The notes: a model not told the origin generated them from the sequence alone. Positions 1 through 10,035 are shown, numbered from the stretch's first letter. The stretch is DNA of 64,000 nucleotides from Callorhinus ursinus (GCF_003265705.1 NW_020312966.1:23414603-23478602), one strand, 5' to 3'. Numbers and translations: made by a program.

Positions 1-816
1 GAATTTTTTTAATTCTTCTTTAATTTCTTGGTTGACCCATTCATTCTTTAGTAGGATGCTCTTTAGCCTCCATGTATTTGAGTTCTTTCCGACTTTCCTC
101 TTGTGGTTGAGTTCTAGTTTCAAAGCATTGTGGTCTGAAAATATGCAGGGAATGATCCCAATCTTTTGGTACCGATTGAGACCTGATTTGTGACCTAGGA
201 TGTGATCAATTCTGGAGAATGTTCCATGGGCACTAGAGAAGAATGTGTATTCCGTTGCTTTAGGATGGAATGTTCTGAATATGTCTGTGAAGTCCATTTG
301 GTCCAGTGTGTCATTTAAAGTCTTTATTTCCTTGTTGATCTTTTGCTTAGATGATCTGTCCATTTCAGTCAGGGGGGTGTTAAAGTCCCCCACTATTATT
401 GTATTGTTGTCAATGTGTTTCTTTGCTTTTGTTATTAATTGCCTTATATAATTGGCTGCTCCCATGTTCGGGGCATAGATATTTACAATTGTTAGATCTT
501 CTTGGTGGATAGACCCTTTAAGTAGGATATAGTGTCCTTCCTCATCTCTTATTACAGTCTTTGTTTTAAAATCTAGTTTGTCTGATATAAGGATTGCCAC
601 CCCAGCTTTCTTTTGGTGTCCATTAGCATGGTAAATGGTTTTCCACCCCCTCACTTTCAATCTGGGGGTGTCTTTGCGTCTAAAATGAGTCTCTTGCAGA
701 CAGCATATGGATGGGTCTTGTTTTTTAATCCAATCTGATAGCCTGTGTCTTTTGATTGGGGCATTGAGCCCATTTACATTCAGGGTAACTAGTGAAAGGT
801 ATGAATTTAGTGCCAT
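1..816 (-). CDS. L1 ORF2 protein, N-terminal endonuclease domain, open to the window edge (partial)
   Basis: ORF2p nicks target DNA and reverse-transcribes L1 RNA at the nick. The start codon is at 816-814 and translation gives 272 codons with no stop, reaching base 1 in frame. The residues needed by the APE-type endonuclease are all visible: Asn13 in TLNVNGLN, Glu42 in LQETH, Asp144 and Asn146 in VGDFNT, Asp204 in SRIDHILG, and Asp228-His229 in FSDHNA. Each is offset by one from the human ORF2p positions (14, 43, 145, 147, 205, 229, 230). The segment after the domain (KNSNTWRLKS...) leads toward the linker before the reverse transcriptase, which is outside the window. The nuclease domain therefore looks catalytically complete, while the rest is unseen. 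Confidence 0.93.
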   Translation of the reverse strand, partial: MALNSYLSLVTLNVNGLNAPIKRHRLSDWIKKQDPSICCLQETHFRRKDTPRLKVRGWKTIYHANGHQKKAGVAILISDKLDFKTKTVIRDEEGHYILLKGSIHQEDLTIVNIYAPNMGAANYIRQLITKAKKHIDNNTIIVGDFNTPLTEMDRSSKQKINKEIKTLNDTLDQMDFTDIFRTFHPKATEYTFFSSAHGTFSRIDHILGHKSGLNRYQKIGIIPCIFSDHNALKLELNHKRKVGKNSNTWRLKSILLKNEWVNQEIKEELKKF

Positions 817-898
817 TGTATTACCTGTAAGGTGACTGTTAACTGTCTGTTGTCTGTGTTCGTTTCTGCTCTTTGCTGCTTTTAGGTTCTCTCTTTGC

Positions 899-1795
899 TT
901 AGAGGACCCCTCTCAATATTTCTTGGAGGGCTGGTTTCGTGTTTGCAAATTCCTTTAGTTTTTGTTTGTTCTGGAAGCTTTTTATCTCTCCTTCTATTTT
1001 CAGTGATAGCCTAGCTGGATATAGTATTCTTGGCAGATTTTTCTCGTTTAGTGCTCTGAAGATATCTTGCCAGTCCTTTCTGGCCTGCCACGTCTCTGTG
1101 GATAGGTCTGTTGCCAGTCTAATGTTTCTACCATTGTAGGTTACATATCTCTTCTCCCGAGCTGCTTTCAGGATTTTCTCTTTGTCTCTGAGACTCGTAA
1201 GTTTTACTATTAGATGTCGGGGTGTTGACCTATTTTTATTGATTTTGAGAGGGGTTCTCTGTGCCTCCTGGATTTTAATGCCTGTTTCCTTCCTCACATT
1301 AGGGAAGTTTTCTGCTATAATTTGCTCCAATATACCTTCTGCCCCCCTCTCTCTCTCTTCTTCTTCTTCTGGGATCCCAATTATTCTAATGTTGTTTCGT
1401 CTTATCGTATCACTTATCTCTCGAATTCTGCCCTCGTGATCCTGTAGTTGTTTCTCTCTCTTTTTCTCAGCCTCTTTATTTTCCATCATTTGGTCTTCTA
1501 TATCACTGATTCTCTCTTCTGCCTCATTTATCCTAGCAGTTAGTGCCCCCATTTTTGATTGCACCTCATCAATAGCCTTTTTGATTTCGATTTGGTTAGA
1601 TTTTAGTTCTTTCATTTCTCCAGAAAGGGTTTCTCTAATAACTTCCACGCTTTTTTCAAGCCCAGCTAGTATCTTTACAGTCATGATTCTGAACTCTAGG
1701 TCCGACATCATACTAATGTCTGTATTGAGTAGGTCCCTGGCTGATGGTAGTACCTCTTGTTCTTTTTGCTGAGGTGATTTCTTTCGTCTTGTCAT
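899..1795 (-). CDS. L1 ORF1 protein (RNA-binding chaperone), intact, 298 aa
   Basis: ORF1p is the trimeric nucleic-acid chaperone that coats L1 RNA in a cytoplasmic ribonucleoprotein. The frame begins with a basic leader (MTRRKKSPQQ). Residues about 40-130 are rich in charged and hydrophobic heptads, as expected for the trimerising coiled coil. An RRM-type domain follows from about 133, opening with RRNNIRIIGIPE at 132-143. The C-terminal domain, from about 226, contains YPARLSLKIEGEIKSF near 249-264, matching the conserved YPAKLSF..EGEIK region of mammalian ORF1p. It ends at a stop at 899-901, 82 bases before the ORF2 start. The length is a little shorter than human ORF1p (338 aa), but all recognisable domains are present with no frameshift or stop. 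Plus-strand ORFs inside this span are shadows. Translation would be from the bicistronic L1 RNA made by the 5' UTR promoter. Confidence 0.95.
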   Translation of the reverse strand: MTRRKKSPQQKEQEVLPSARDLLNTDISMMSDLEFRIMTVKILAGLEKSVEVIRETLSGEMKELKSNQIEIKKAIDEVQSKMGALTARINEAEERISDIEDQMMENKEAEKKREKQLQDHEGRIREISDTIRRNNIRIIGIPEEEEERERGAEGILEQIIAENFPNVRKETGIKIQEAQRTPLKINKNRSTPRHLIVKLTSLRDKEKILKAAREKRYVTYNGRNIRLATDLSTETWQARKDWQDIFRALNEKNLPRILYPARLSLKIEGEIKSFQNKQKLKEFANTKPALQEILRGVL

Positions 1796-2002
1796 TTTGT
1801 CCAGAGGAGAATAGATGAATGAGAGAACGAAATGCTAATAGGTTTACAACGTCCCCAGCAAATATACTGTATACAAATCAGAAAAGACCTGAAACAGGAA
1901 AAGAAAGGGAAAGAAAGAAAAAAGAAAGAGAAAAAAGAAAGAAAAAAAAAAGATAAAAACAAAAACAAAACAATACAAAAATAGCAGAATATGATCAAAT
2001 AT

Positions 2003-2525
2003 GATCAGGCTAGTGCATAGATTAGTGCCACACACTAGATTTTGGGCGTATTTTGGTCTGTTAGAAAAAAGTGCCTCCTAAAATTTTAAAGGAAGAAAGA
2101 CATATATGTACAAAATAAGGGTTGATACAATGAAGGGACGGAAGACGACTGCAAAGATGAAAACTATAAAAGGTTCTACAAAAGGACTTGGTAAGATAAG
2201 TTGTTTGAAAAAAGAAAGAAGATTTAAGAAAAGAAAAAAAAAAGGAAAAAGGGAGAGAATGTGATCAGGCAGGAGACTAGAACAAAGCCATACACTAGTG
2301 ATTTAGGGTATATTTTGATCTATTAGAAGAAACTGTACCTCAAAATTTTAAAGAGAGAACAACTTATATACATATGCCAAAAATAAGGGTAACTACTATG
2401 AAGGGATAAAACATGACTCTAAAAATGAAAAATGAAAAATGTTTTTTTTTTAAAAAGGGATTGATAAGATGTTGGTTAAAAAAAGGGAAAAAGAAAAATT
2501 AAAAAAAAAACAGTCAACAAAAATT
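2003..2525 (-). repeat. Two diverged tandem copies of a ~260-bp unit inside the L1 5' UTR
   Basis: The plus strand shows the same series of words twice, 260 bases apart: GATCAGGC at 2003 and 2263, then CACACTAG/TACACTAG, a TATTTTGxTCT word, AAATTTTAAA, AATAAGGGT, ATGAAGGGA and AAAAxTGAAAA. Copy A is about 2003-2262 and copy B about 2263-2525. They differ by many substitutions and small A-tract length changes, so the duplication is older than this insertion and should be present in sibling elements. Confidence 0.75.
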
Positions 2526-3609
2526 AACTTTGATGAAATAATGAATCATGGTTAAAAAAAAAAAAAAAAAAAAAAGCCATGAATCTATGTGCAGTATTCC
2601 CCTAGCGCTGGAGTTCTCCCGTTCTCCTTGATCGATCAACTTGGTCTTGGCTTGCTGGCTGTTTGTGCTGATCTTCTGGGGGAGGGGCCTGTTGCTGTGG
2701 TTTCCAAATGTCTTTGCCGGAGGCGGAATTGCCCCGCCCTTGTCGGTCCAGGCTAAGGAAGCTGCTCCGGTTTGCTCTCAGGAGCTTTTGTTCCCTGCAA
2801 GCTCTCCGTACAGCCTTGGAGGACCAGGGCAGAAATGGTGGCCTCCCAATCTCTACCCGGAGGAGCCGAGAACTCGGGGCCCCGCTCCTCAGTGTGCCCC
2901 CAGAGAAAAGCAGTCACTTCCGTGTCCCCGGTCTCCGGCCGCACCCCGTGCTCACCCGGCCCGTGACCGAGCGTTGCTATCTCTGGCACCCGACCCCGCG
3001 CAGAGTCTCCAAACCCAGCATATCCCTGCAGTGCGTTCCCGCACCGCTCCTCCCCGGGAAGGAAGGGGAGTCTCCCCGGATCTGCCGCCTGCTGGGTCCC
3101 TGCTGGAGGAGCCATGCCCCGACTGGGCCGCGGGTCACAGTCTATGGCAACCCCGAGCTGAGAGCCCGCGACTCTGCTCCGTCTCTGCAGCCGGCTTCCC
3201 CGCTCCAATACCTGGGAGCTCTGGCGCACTCAGGCACCCCCGGTCTCTCTGTGACCCCGAGGGTCCTGAGACCACACTGTCCCGGGAGGATTCCACCCCC
3301 CGCTTAGCCACTGCAGCGACGTCCCTCCACGGAGCCAACTTCTAAAAGGTCCGATTTTGTGCTCCACGGCTCTAGCACTTGCCAGAAGCGGCCGGCGGAG
3401 GCCCCTCCCCCGCCGTCTATCCTCCCGAATATCGCCTTGGATTCACTTCTCCGCACGTCCTACCTTCCAGAAAGTGGTCACTTTTCTGTTCAGAGAGTTG
3501 TTGCTACTCTCTTCTTCGGTCTCCTGTTGAGTTCGTAGGTGTTCAGAATGGTTTGATCCCTATTCAGCTGAATTCCTGAGACCAGACGAAATCTAGGTCT
3601 CCTACTCCT

Positions 3610-3621
3610 CCGCCATCTTGC
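3610..3621 (-). promoter_or_regulatory. YY1-like site at the L1 5' end
   Basis: The minus strand reads CAAGATGGCGGAG a few bases inside the 5' boundary of the L1. AAGATGGC matches the YY1 core that in human L1 lies at the same place and directs initiation at the first base. Function here is inferred from position and motif. Confidence 0.6.
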
Positions 3622-3628
3622 TCCGCCT

Positions 3629-3767
3629 CAAATAAATAATTTTTTAAATATCATTGTTAATTTCCTCTCAATCAGAGATAAGATAGAACATTGTAACAGT
3701 AAAGATGTTCCAAGGAAAGATGTCTCCATTTATAAAACTGTTATTTACACCCAACTTTATTTATTGA
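3629..3767. other. AT-rich flank of the L1
   Basis: Short AT-rich unique sequence. It should start with one copy of the L1 TSD, but the partner copy lies outside the window. Confidence 0.4.
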
Positions 3768-3911
3768 TTTTTAAAGATTTTATTTATTTCTTAGAGAGAG
3801 AGAGGGAGAAGCAGGCTCCCTGCTCCCGATGCGGGACTTGATCCCATGACCTTGGGATCACGACCTGTGCTGAAGGCAGACGCTTAACCGACTGAGCCAC
3901 CCAGGCGCCCC
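3768..3911 (-). mobile_element. Can-SINE (tRNA-derived), minus strand
   Basis: On the plus strand the order is reversed tail (AAGATTTTATTTATTT), GA-rich stretch, then the reverse complement of the tRNA-like head ending GAGCCACCCAGGCGCCCC. The head holds A-box-like and B-box-like Pol III promoter words. Confidence 0.93.
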
Positions 3912-4164
3912 TATACCAAAAGTGATAGAGTATGCCTTGTTCCTCAATCAGGCCTGACCAGAGGGGCAAGAATTGCCCATAGAGAAGCTGGGAATACAGT
4001 TTGTTTGCTCACCAGCCTTTATTAGGCACAATACGTCACTTTAATGAAATAGACCCCACATGTGTTCTTCCCTGAAGGAAGACTGAGAAGCAGACAAGTG
4101 GACTGGCTTGTCATAACCAACTCATACACAACTTTATAAGAAGTAGAATAAAAACTGACCCAAA

Positions 4165-4335
4165 GTGCTCATTAGTACACATGGTATTGTCCTAAGTACT
4201 TTCACACCTGTGAGCCCCTAAGAACCTGACGAGGTTCACTCCAAGAAGTGAAATAACTCAGTCAAAGCCAAGTAGCTGGGAAGTGCAGAGCTGAGATTTG
4301 AAGGCAAGATTCCTTACTTTCTTAACCTCCTCTAT
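4165..4335 (+). repeat. MIR fragment
   Basis: The order matches MIR on the plus strand: a size-class phrase (GTCCTAAGTACTTTCACACC), then a GAAGTGAAATAACTCAGTCAAAG-like core and CAAGTAGCTGGGAAGTGCAGAGCTGAGATTTGAA. Heavily diverged. Confidence 0.65.
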
Positions 4336-5640
4336 AAGAAATAAAAGGACAGTTGCACAAGAAGCAGGTCAATTGATCTCTGGTGTGTCCTTTGTGGAGC
4401 TTTATTCAAAAAGGTAACTGGCTTCAGAGTGGATGTTTGAATATACAGTATATGCAGCAGGATAGGCAATCAAGACCTTCAGTAATAAATCTTCCCAGAT
4501 GCTTGGCTGTTGAGATTGTTTTCTGCACTTCTTCCATCCCCTAATCTGTCTACCTCCCTCCACCTTTTGGTTTTCATTTCTTTCCATCAGTAGCCATGGT
4601 AACATCCAAAGATAAAACACAGGCCAGAGACTCTCACAAGTATCTGAAAACACGGCCCCTCAACAGCATTTTTCATCAGTGTAATGCCAAGCACCATGTA
4701 CACAGCAGCTCCCTCCTCCCTGAGCCCTTCATTTCCCACCCACTTAGTTGCAGCCAAGGCCATTTGTAAATCTTATGAGATGACTGACTGCTACATTTGT
4801 ATTCATAAACTTGCAGATCAGTCTTTCAATGTTTCAAAAAAAAATGCTTGAGCTGGAAACTGGTGGGTTCGTCTCACTACTCCCCATAAACTCGTTCCTA
4901 AGAACGAGGCATCCTGCTCATTGTTTATCTTAATTGGAGGTGGCTTCCCATATATGCTGAATATTCAGCAAAATTTTACCACACACAGGCTCTTCCGAAT
5001 TTCTCGGCTAGGTCGTGAATACTGAAAGATAAGAGAATGGAATCGGAAAGCAGGCTTGGTTCAATGTGTTTTACTTAAAAACAGCCTTGATTAGATTCAT
5101 GAATATCTGGTTCACCCATCCAGAATACCTAATTATTGACAGCATGATTATAAATCAGAGTAGATTACAAAACAATGATTGTCTTTCTGAAACACATTAA
5201 AACATGCAGGGTTTGTAGGCATGAATACCGTCTGGGTGGGTGCATTGTATGTATGTTTAAGGATATGTGTGAAAACAACAGTCAATCTTTTCAGGTTTAT
5301 TATCTTTCTAATTGCCTAATTTGGCACTGATGATTATTATTTAGAGTTACTAATTTTTTTTTAATCTATTGGCTTTCTTTCCAAAAAGTACTAATGACTT
5401 TCTAATGGACAGCAATCCTTAAACACACAGCCTACATCTTTAGGAGGCAAACCACACTGACCTCATGACTCCCTGCCTCCTCTATTCTAGAAATAGCTAT
5501 TTGTGAGAGCTTATTAAGTCACAGCTGCTGATGCTGCACATACAAGTTCTCGTTCATTCTTCCCACAATCTTACGTGGTATTATTTTGTGCTGGTCTCAG
5601 CCTATCAATAAGCAATGCTGTGGTTAGACAGGCCCCGGTG
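4336..5640. other. Unique sequence, no gene seen
   Basis: About 1.3 kb of moderately AT-rich sequence without a recognisable repeat. Reading frames are short and not convincing. A weak MIR-like phrase occurs near 5490-5590. Confidence 0.4.
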
Positions 5641-5647
5641 CTTCTGA

Positions 5648-6207
5648 TGTAGGAAATGGGGTCTGGAGCCCGACAGCCAAGAAAGAATTCTTGAGATGTC
5701 TTCAGTGCAAAAAGGTGGTTTTATTAAAGCACAGGGATAGGACCCATGGGCAGAAAGCTGTGCTGGAGTCATGAGGAGTGACCAATTATATACTTTCAAG
5801 TTGGGAAGGGGATTAGGGATGGCGTGTCTCTAAGCAAGGTTTCCAGGACCTTGAGGGGGCTAGCTATTGTTAGGAAAAGGTCATTTATTACTGTCTAGTA
5901 AAACCCTAGTCGTGAGACCCTTCAGATGTGTATCAGTGGGCCATATGCTTGGGGGACGACGGCTAACATATATCTTAATGGGGGGCAGAGATAAAGGATG
6001 TTTCCAAAAGGAATTTTTATATGTTAAAGTAGACTCATAGGATTCTGGGGGGTTGGGCTAAGACTGCCTTATGCCCTTAGCAAAGTGTCAACCTTGAGGC
6101 AGCTGAGCTCCCAGAGGAAGGTCACTCTACCTGTTTCAAGGACTTGTCAATGAGCTGTAGGCAAAAAGGAAATTTAATTTTTTTTTCTTTTGCCTTTGTT
6201 TCCCACA
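5648..6207 (-). mobile_element. Solo LTR of a class I (gammaretrovirus-like) endogenous retrovirus
   Basis: On the minus strand the block starts TGTGGGAAACAAAGGC (6207) and ends GACCCCATTTCCTACA (5648), with the TG...CA ends of an LTR. Inside are a TATA-like word (about 5794-5786), an AATAAA signal (5725-5720) and the TCAAGAATTCTTTCTTGGC segment common in carnivore and other gammaretroviral LTRs just before the 3' end. No primer-binding site, gag, pol or env sequence adjoins it, so it is a solo LTR. I could not see a clean flanking target-site duplication. Confidence 0.7.
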
Positions 6208-6239
6208 TCACTTCTTTTTATGATTGCAAGATGCCCTTC

Positions 6240-6540
6240 AGCAATGACCATCAGGAAACTTTGAAAAAATAAGGTTTATTTCTTATAAACCCTGGAAATT
6301 ACACAGCACACCTCGAGCCACACAGTGAGGTCACAAGTAGACAAAGTGCTCACTGTTTAGGGATTCTGCTTTTATTGGGGTCCACAGTGGGGGCTCGAGG
6401 GTGGTGGGGTCACTCTTTACTAGTGTATTTAAAATATAAGAGTGGGAATTTAAAGTGAGGGGGGAGAAAACACAAGTGGCCCAAATGGTCTGTTATCACA
6501 ATCAATAAACCTCAAACAAAGGAGCCTTAGCTGGGGGAGA
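6240..6540 (-). repeat. Possible second LTR-like block, family unknown
   Basis: Read on the minus strand this GC-mixed block holds CCCCAATAAAAGCAGAATCC (a polyadenylation signal in LTR-like surroundings) followed by a downstream segment ending GGTTTATAAGAAATAAACC. It lies next to the ERV-type LTR. I do not recognise the family, and the ends are uncertain. Confidence 0.3.
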
Positions 6541-6659
6541 TGGTCTGGCTCCTTCCGAGTTGTATGGCTGGCACTGTGTTTATACAGATTGAAGTCAATG
6601 CCTCTTTGAAATGGATGCCTCAGCTATAGAAAACAAAAATAAAACTGTCAGGGCTTACA

Positions 6660-6830
6660 CTGATGGATGTATTTTTAGGACAGAGGAAATGGAGGCTCAG
6701 GGAGAGTAAACAATTTGCCTGAGGTCACACAGCAAAGTGGTGGCAAAGTTGAGAGTGGGGCCCAGGTCTGCAATGCCCCACACTCTTTCCTTCCAGCCTT
6801 GTGTCAATTACCTCAGCTTCAGTCACCCAC
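6660..6830 (+). repeat. MIR fragment
   Basis: The MIR core is clear: GGAAATGGAGGCTCAGGGAG, then TTTGCCTGAGGTCACACAGC, then GGGGCCCAGGTCTGCAATGC. Confidence 0.85.
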
Positions 6831-7564
6831 CATCACCTGCATAAGCATTTGAAGACATTCCACCAACTGTGAGTGCTTCTGGCCACCATATTTCTTATCC
6901 GCTGGCTCCTCACCTCCTCTTTTTGCATAGCCCACCAGTACTGTTAGCACAAAATCCTTCCTAGCTGGTCCCCTTCAGCCTTTTGCTCAACTGCCCTCTT
7001 GATTCCTACAAATCTGCTTCTAATTCTTCACCTGTACCCATCTTGGCACTCATCAACCCTTGGTACACCCTAATCCTGGAGGCCACCAACTAGTGAGGGA
7101 GCAAGTAAACCAAGAAAACAGGTGGACTGTTTGCACCCAAAGCCACGTTAATCAACCTCAGTTTCATTCTCATTATGCCTGGGTAAGCCTTTCATACTTC
7201 CCAATTTGATTCCCAGTCACATTCCCTGGACTCTATTTCAAAGGTTCTGTCCTCAGACTCCTGGCCACAGTCCCTCCTATGCCTCCCTCAATGAGAAGCT
7301 CACATTCCATTTCACCAAAGTGATGGAAACCCTTTGGCGAGACATGCACAGCTTTCCCCTCGTCATCTCAATCATTTGTTTCTCCTGCTTCCATCTTAGG
7401 GGGAGAAAAATACTTCATCTCAGCATCTATACCATCATGCATCACCCTTCAACAAATTAAACGACACAAAAAGGAAACAATCAGTCAAATCCAGAATGTG
7501 AGGCATTCTTCAGTATAAATGGCTCAGTTTTTTTTCAACTAATAAATGGCATGCAAGAAAAGGA
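6831..7564. other. Unique sequence, no gene seen
   Basis: About 730 bases of C/T-rich plus-strand sequence with a weak L2-like character (TTGCTCAACTGCCCTCTTGA, CTCCCTCAATGAGAAGCTC). No repeat can be assigned firmly. An 84-codon frame at 7206-7460 has no recognisable domain. Confidence 0.35.
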
Positions 7565-8045
7565 TTGTCCGGGAAGGGCTGCTACAGATTGAAAGAGACA
7601 TAAAAGAAGTAATAACCAAGTGCAGCGCATAGACCTCATGTGGCTGCCGATTCGAACAAGCTCTGTGTAAAAAGGCGTTTGGAGACAAGCAGGACAATTT
7701 CAATATAGGCTGGGCATTAGACTACAGTGAGAAGTTGATGTTAATTTTTTAAGTCTAATAAGAGCATTATGTTTATGAAAACAAAGGTCCTTATCAGCAT
7801 AGTGATTCACACTGAATTATTATGAGTGAAATGATACATGGTGTCTGGAATGCATTTCAGAATACTTTGGCAACTTTTTCGTACCCCTACGGGGAACGGA
7901 TGAAACAAATTTTGGAAAATATTCGTAACGATCCAAAGCTGGGTGTTGGGTAATTATAGGCTGTCTCTACTCTTGTGTATGTTTGAAAATATGCATGCTG
8001 AAAAATTTGGAAATAATAAAGCAACTGAAAATCTTTTAAAAATCA
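7565..8045 (+). mobile_element. Old L1 (L1M-type) 3' end
   Basis: The pattern fits L1M 3' UTRs: GAGACATAAAAGAAGTAATAACCAAGTGCA, a body with TTATGxxTATGAAAACAAAGGTCCTTATC, GATACATGGTGTCTGGAATG and AAGCTGGGTGTTGGG, ending in TATGTTTGAAA...AATAATAAAG. No coding part is present and the subfamily is not determined. Confidence 0.65.
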
Positions 8046-8434
8046 TTATTTAAAAATTATTCTCTTTCTCTAACATGGTAACTCTACCTCTGTTTGATCA
8101 TTCCTCCTTCTGTCTTCAAAACAAGCCTCTTCTGTCCTGATCTTCTCTGAATAGCATTATTTCCAGAAGCTATTATTTCCCTAGCTCTCCTGAAACCCTG
8201 ACATTTTAAGAAAGGAGTCCAGATCACGCCGGCCTTGCCCTAGTGACATTCACTCCCTATCGCTCCCTCCCCAGCTCCTCTCACCCCTGGCAATCTGACT
8301 GTTCTCACAGCCACTTTTCCAGCTCTAAAAATCGAGGTGCTGAACCACCAACACACAACACAGGTCCATCTCTCTGAGCTTGCTATTTCTGCAACCGCCT
8401 GTCTCTTCTCTTCTAGACCATTCTAAAGACCTGA

Positions 8435-8640
8435 TTTACATGTATCAACTCACATCATCATCCCAACAATCCTATGAGGTAAGTACTAGTATTATCCCCA
8501 TTTTACGAAAGGGGGAAATCGAGGCTGAGGACAGTTGACTAACCTGTCCATGCTCATACAGCCAGTAACTGGTGGGGCTGGAATCCTGGGCAGCCTGACC
8601 TTTGGTCCATGACTTTAACCGCCATGCCAATCATCTCTTA
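8435..8640 (+). repeat. MIR
   Basis: Well preserved: CATCATCCCAACAATCCTATGAGG, ATTATCCCCATTTTACGAAAG, GAGGCTGAGGACAGTTGACTAACCTGTCCATGCTCATACAGCCAGTAACTGG and a final CATGACTTTAACCGCCATGC. The pieces are quoted in order with breaks between them. Confidence 0.85.
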
Positions 8641-10035
8641 CTGGAGGCTAGCAAAGGGCTCCTTCTGTCCCACAAGCCTGTATACATGCTATATACAATG
8701 CCACAGGAGATAAAAACAAACAAAGAAACAAACATTTGGGACTTGAAGGTGCTGTCACAGTGTCCTGCTTGCCCAGAAGAGGGACCCTTTTGCTATGTTA
8801 ATGGGACCATCTAATAGTCAGCACGGTCAACAACATCATGACAAAGTTCACTTTATTTTTAATAAATTAGTCAGCAAAAATGCTCCAAACATGACAAGCT
8901 AAAAGCTAAACAGATAACACAGCTAGCAAATGGACAAGTACTTTATTCTCTGACATCTCCTAAAGCCCGTAACAACAATCCCACTCTGAGATAATAGGAA
9001 GGTGAAGGTAGTTTAGGTAACGATAACGTGGCCTCTAGAGACACTATTTTTGTAAATCTTGTCATTTCAAATGGAAATAGATGAGTCATCACTTTCCTCT
9101 GATGAATCTGTTTTTCTTTTATTTTCAGCAGCTCCCCAGGAGAATGAAGTCCAGGTTCCTTCAGGTGACCCCCTGCCCAGGCAACCAGCCTCACCGCTAC
9201 CTACCACCACTTGCCGATGTCTTCCACACAATCTGTTTGCAGTTTCCTGAGGGGCTGTGGAGTTTCAGCCCCAAGGGCACGAGTACCTCTGTTTCCAGTG
9301 CATACCTATGAGCCATGCTGAATTACAACCTCCTCGGCTGTCCCTTTGCTCCACCCTTTGGCCTCTCAGAACTCTTTCCAGTGCCCATATTTATATGTCT
9401 CTCACTCTGTTGTGACTATTTTACCCACATTCTGGAGAGCTCAGCTGAGCGGTCCAGTGTGTAGGAGTAGCCCATGTAAACAACAACACAAAAATGAAGG
9501 TGTCAAGCCCTTAATCACTTACTGCAATAGTGTAAGTCAGAGTCTAACACCAGAGGAAGCACCCACTCTTCCTGGTCCATTTTCCCCCATGGAATGGTAT
9601 ATGAGTTGACCAGTGCAGACAAGAGGATCCTTCTGTTGCCTGAGTTTTGTCTTATGGACTCTGAAGTGGGATGCAGAGGGCAAGTAAGGTGGGCTAGAAG
9701 TGAACTGAGCCATAGTGGAGGAAGAGTATCTTTAAGGTTCTCCCCCTCATTTCCTGTAAGGAGAGCTCAGCAGGGGTGGGCACCTGCAGATGACACTGTC
9801 CAGGCCCCAGTGAAGAGACCAGGAATGAAGGTTCTGCAGGGAGGCATGGAAAGATGTGAAAGATCATGACTGAACTCCCCTCAGACTTCAGTGCATTGGC
9901 TGTGTCCCAAGCCTGCCGGGGCCAGGACAACTTCTCCCCGAGGCCAGTCATGTAAAGCTTTTGTAATTGACTTTAGTCGGGCCTGAAAAATCACACCCAT
10001 GCTTTTAATCTGCAGCTGGACTCCTCACACATCAA
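8641..10035. other. Unique sequence, no gene seen
   Basis: About 1.4 kb without a firmly recognisable repeat. It contains several frames of 60-91 codons in overlapping phases with no domain. A splice-acceptor-like tract at 9107-9128 is discussed under the rejected items. Confidence 0.4.

Larger units (their letters stand above)
1..3628 (-). mobile_element. LINE-1 retrotransposon, 5' half, apparently full-length at its 5' end, running off the window
   Basis: Read on the minus strand the order is 5' UTR (3628-1796), ORF1 (1795-899), an 82-base spacer and ORF2 (816 to the window edge). The 5' end reads GGCGGAGCAAGATGGCGGAG, the kind of start that intact carnivore L1s have, and the sequence just outside (from about 3629) is AT-rich and unrelated. 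Both reading frames are free of stops as far as they can be seen, so the copy looks young compared with the other L1s in the window. The 3' part (reverse transcriptase, C-terminal region, 3' UTR, A-tail and the second TSD) lies upstream of base 1, so retrotransposition competence cannot be judged. Confidence 0.95.
1796..3628 (-). promoter_or_regulatory. L1 5' UTR with internal promoter, GC/CpG-rich distal part
   Basis: This 1.8-kb untranslated leader has two parts. From about 2590 to 3628 (promoter-proximal on the minus strand) it is GC-rich with many CpGs, unlike the AT-rich surroundings. From about 1850 to 2580 it is A-rich and purine-rich on the plus strand, including a run of more than 20 A near 2553-2575 and the 260-base tandem repeat. 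Mammalian L1 5' UTRs carry the internal RNA polymerase II promoter, and the CpG-rich part is the expected target of DNA methylation. Promoter activity is inferred from family knowledge; I see no TATA box. Confidence 0.85.

Noticed and set aside
2641..3345. A 234-codon plus-strand frame in the CpG-rich region, first taken as a GC-rich first exon.
   Set aside because: It lies entirely in the L1 5' UTR, starts at TTG rather than ATG, and is Pro/Arg/Ser-rich without a domain. The region is explained by the L1; only the inner ATG frame is kept as a low-score observation.
3850..3911. tRNA-like sequence with A- and B-box words.
   Set aside because: This is the reversed head of a Can-SINE, as are the similar matches elsewhere, and not a stand-alone tRNA gene.
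9107..9164. Possible 36-base micro-exon: a pyrimidine tract ending TTTTATTTTCAG at 9128, followed 36 bases later by CAG/GTGACC.
   Set aside because: Acceptor and donor words this good occur by chance every few kilobases, and no neighbouring exon or protein match supports it.
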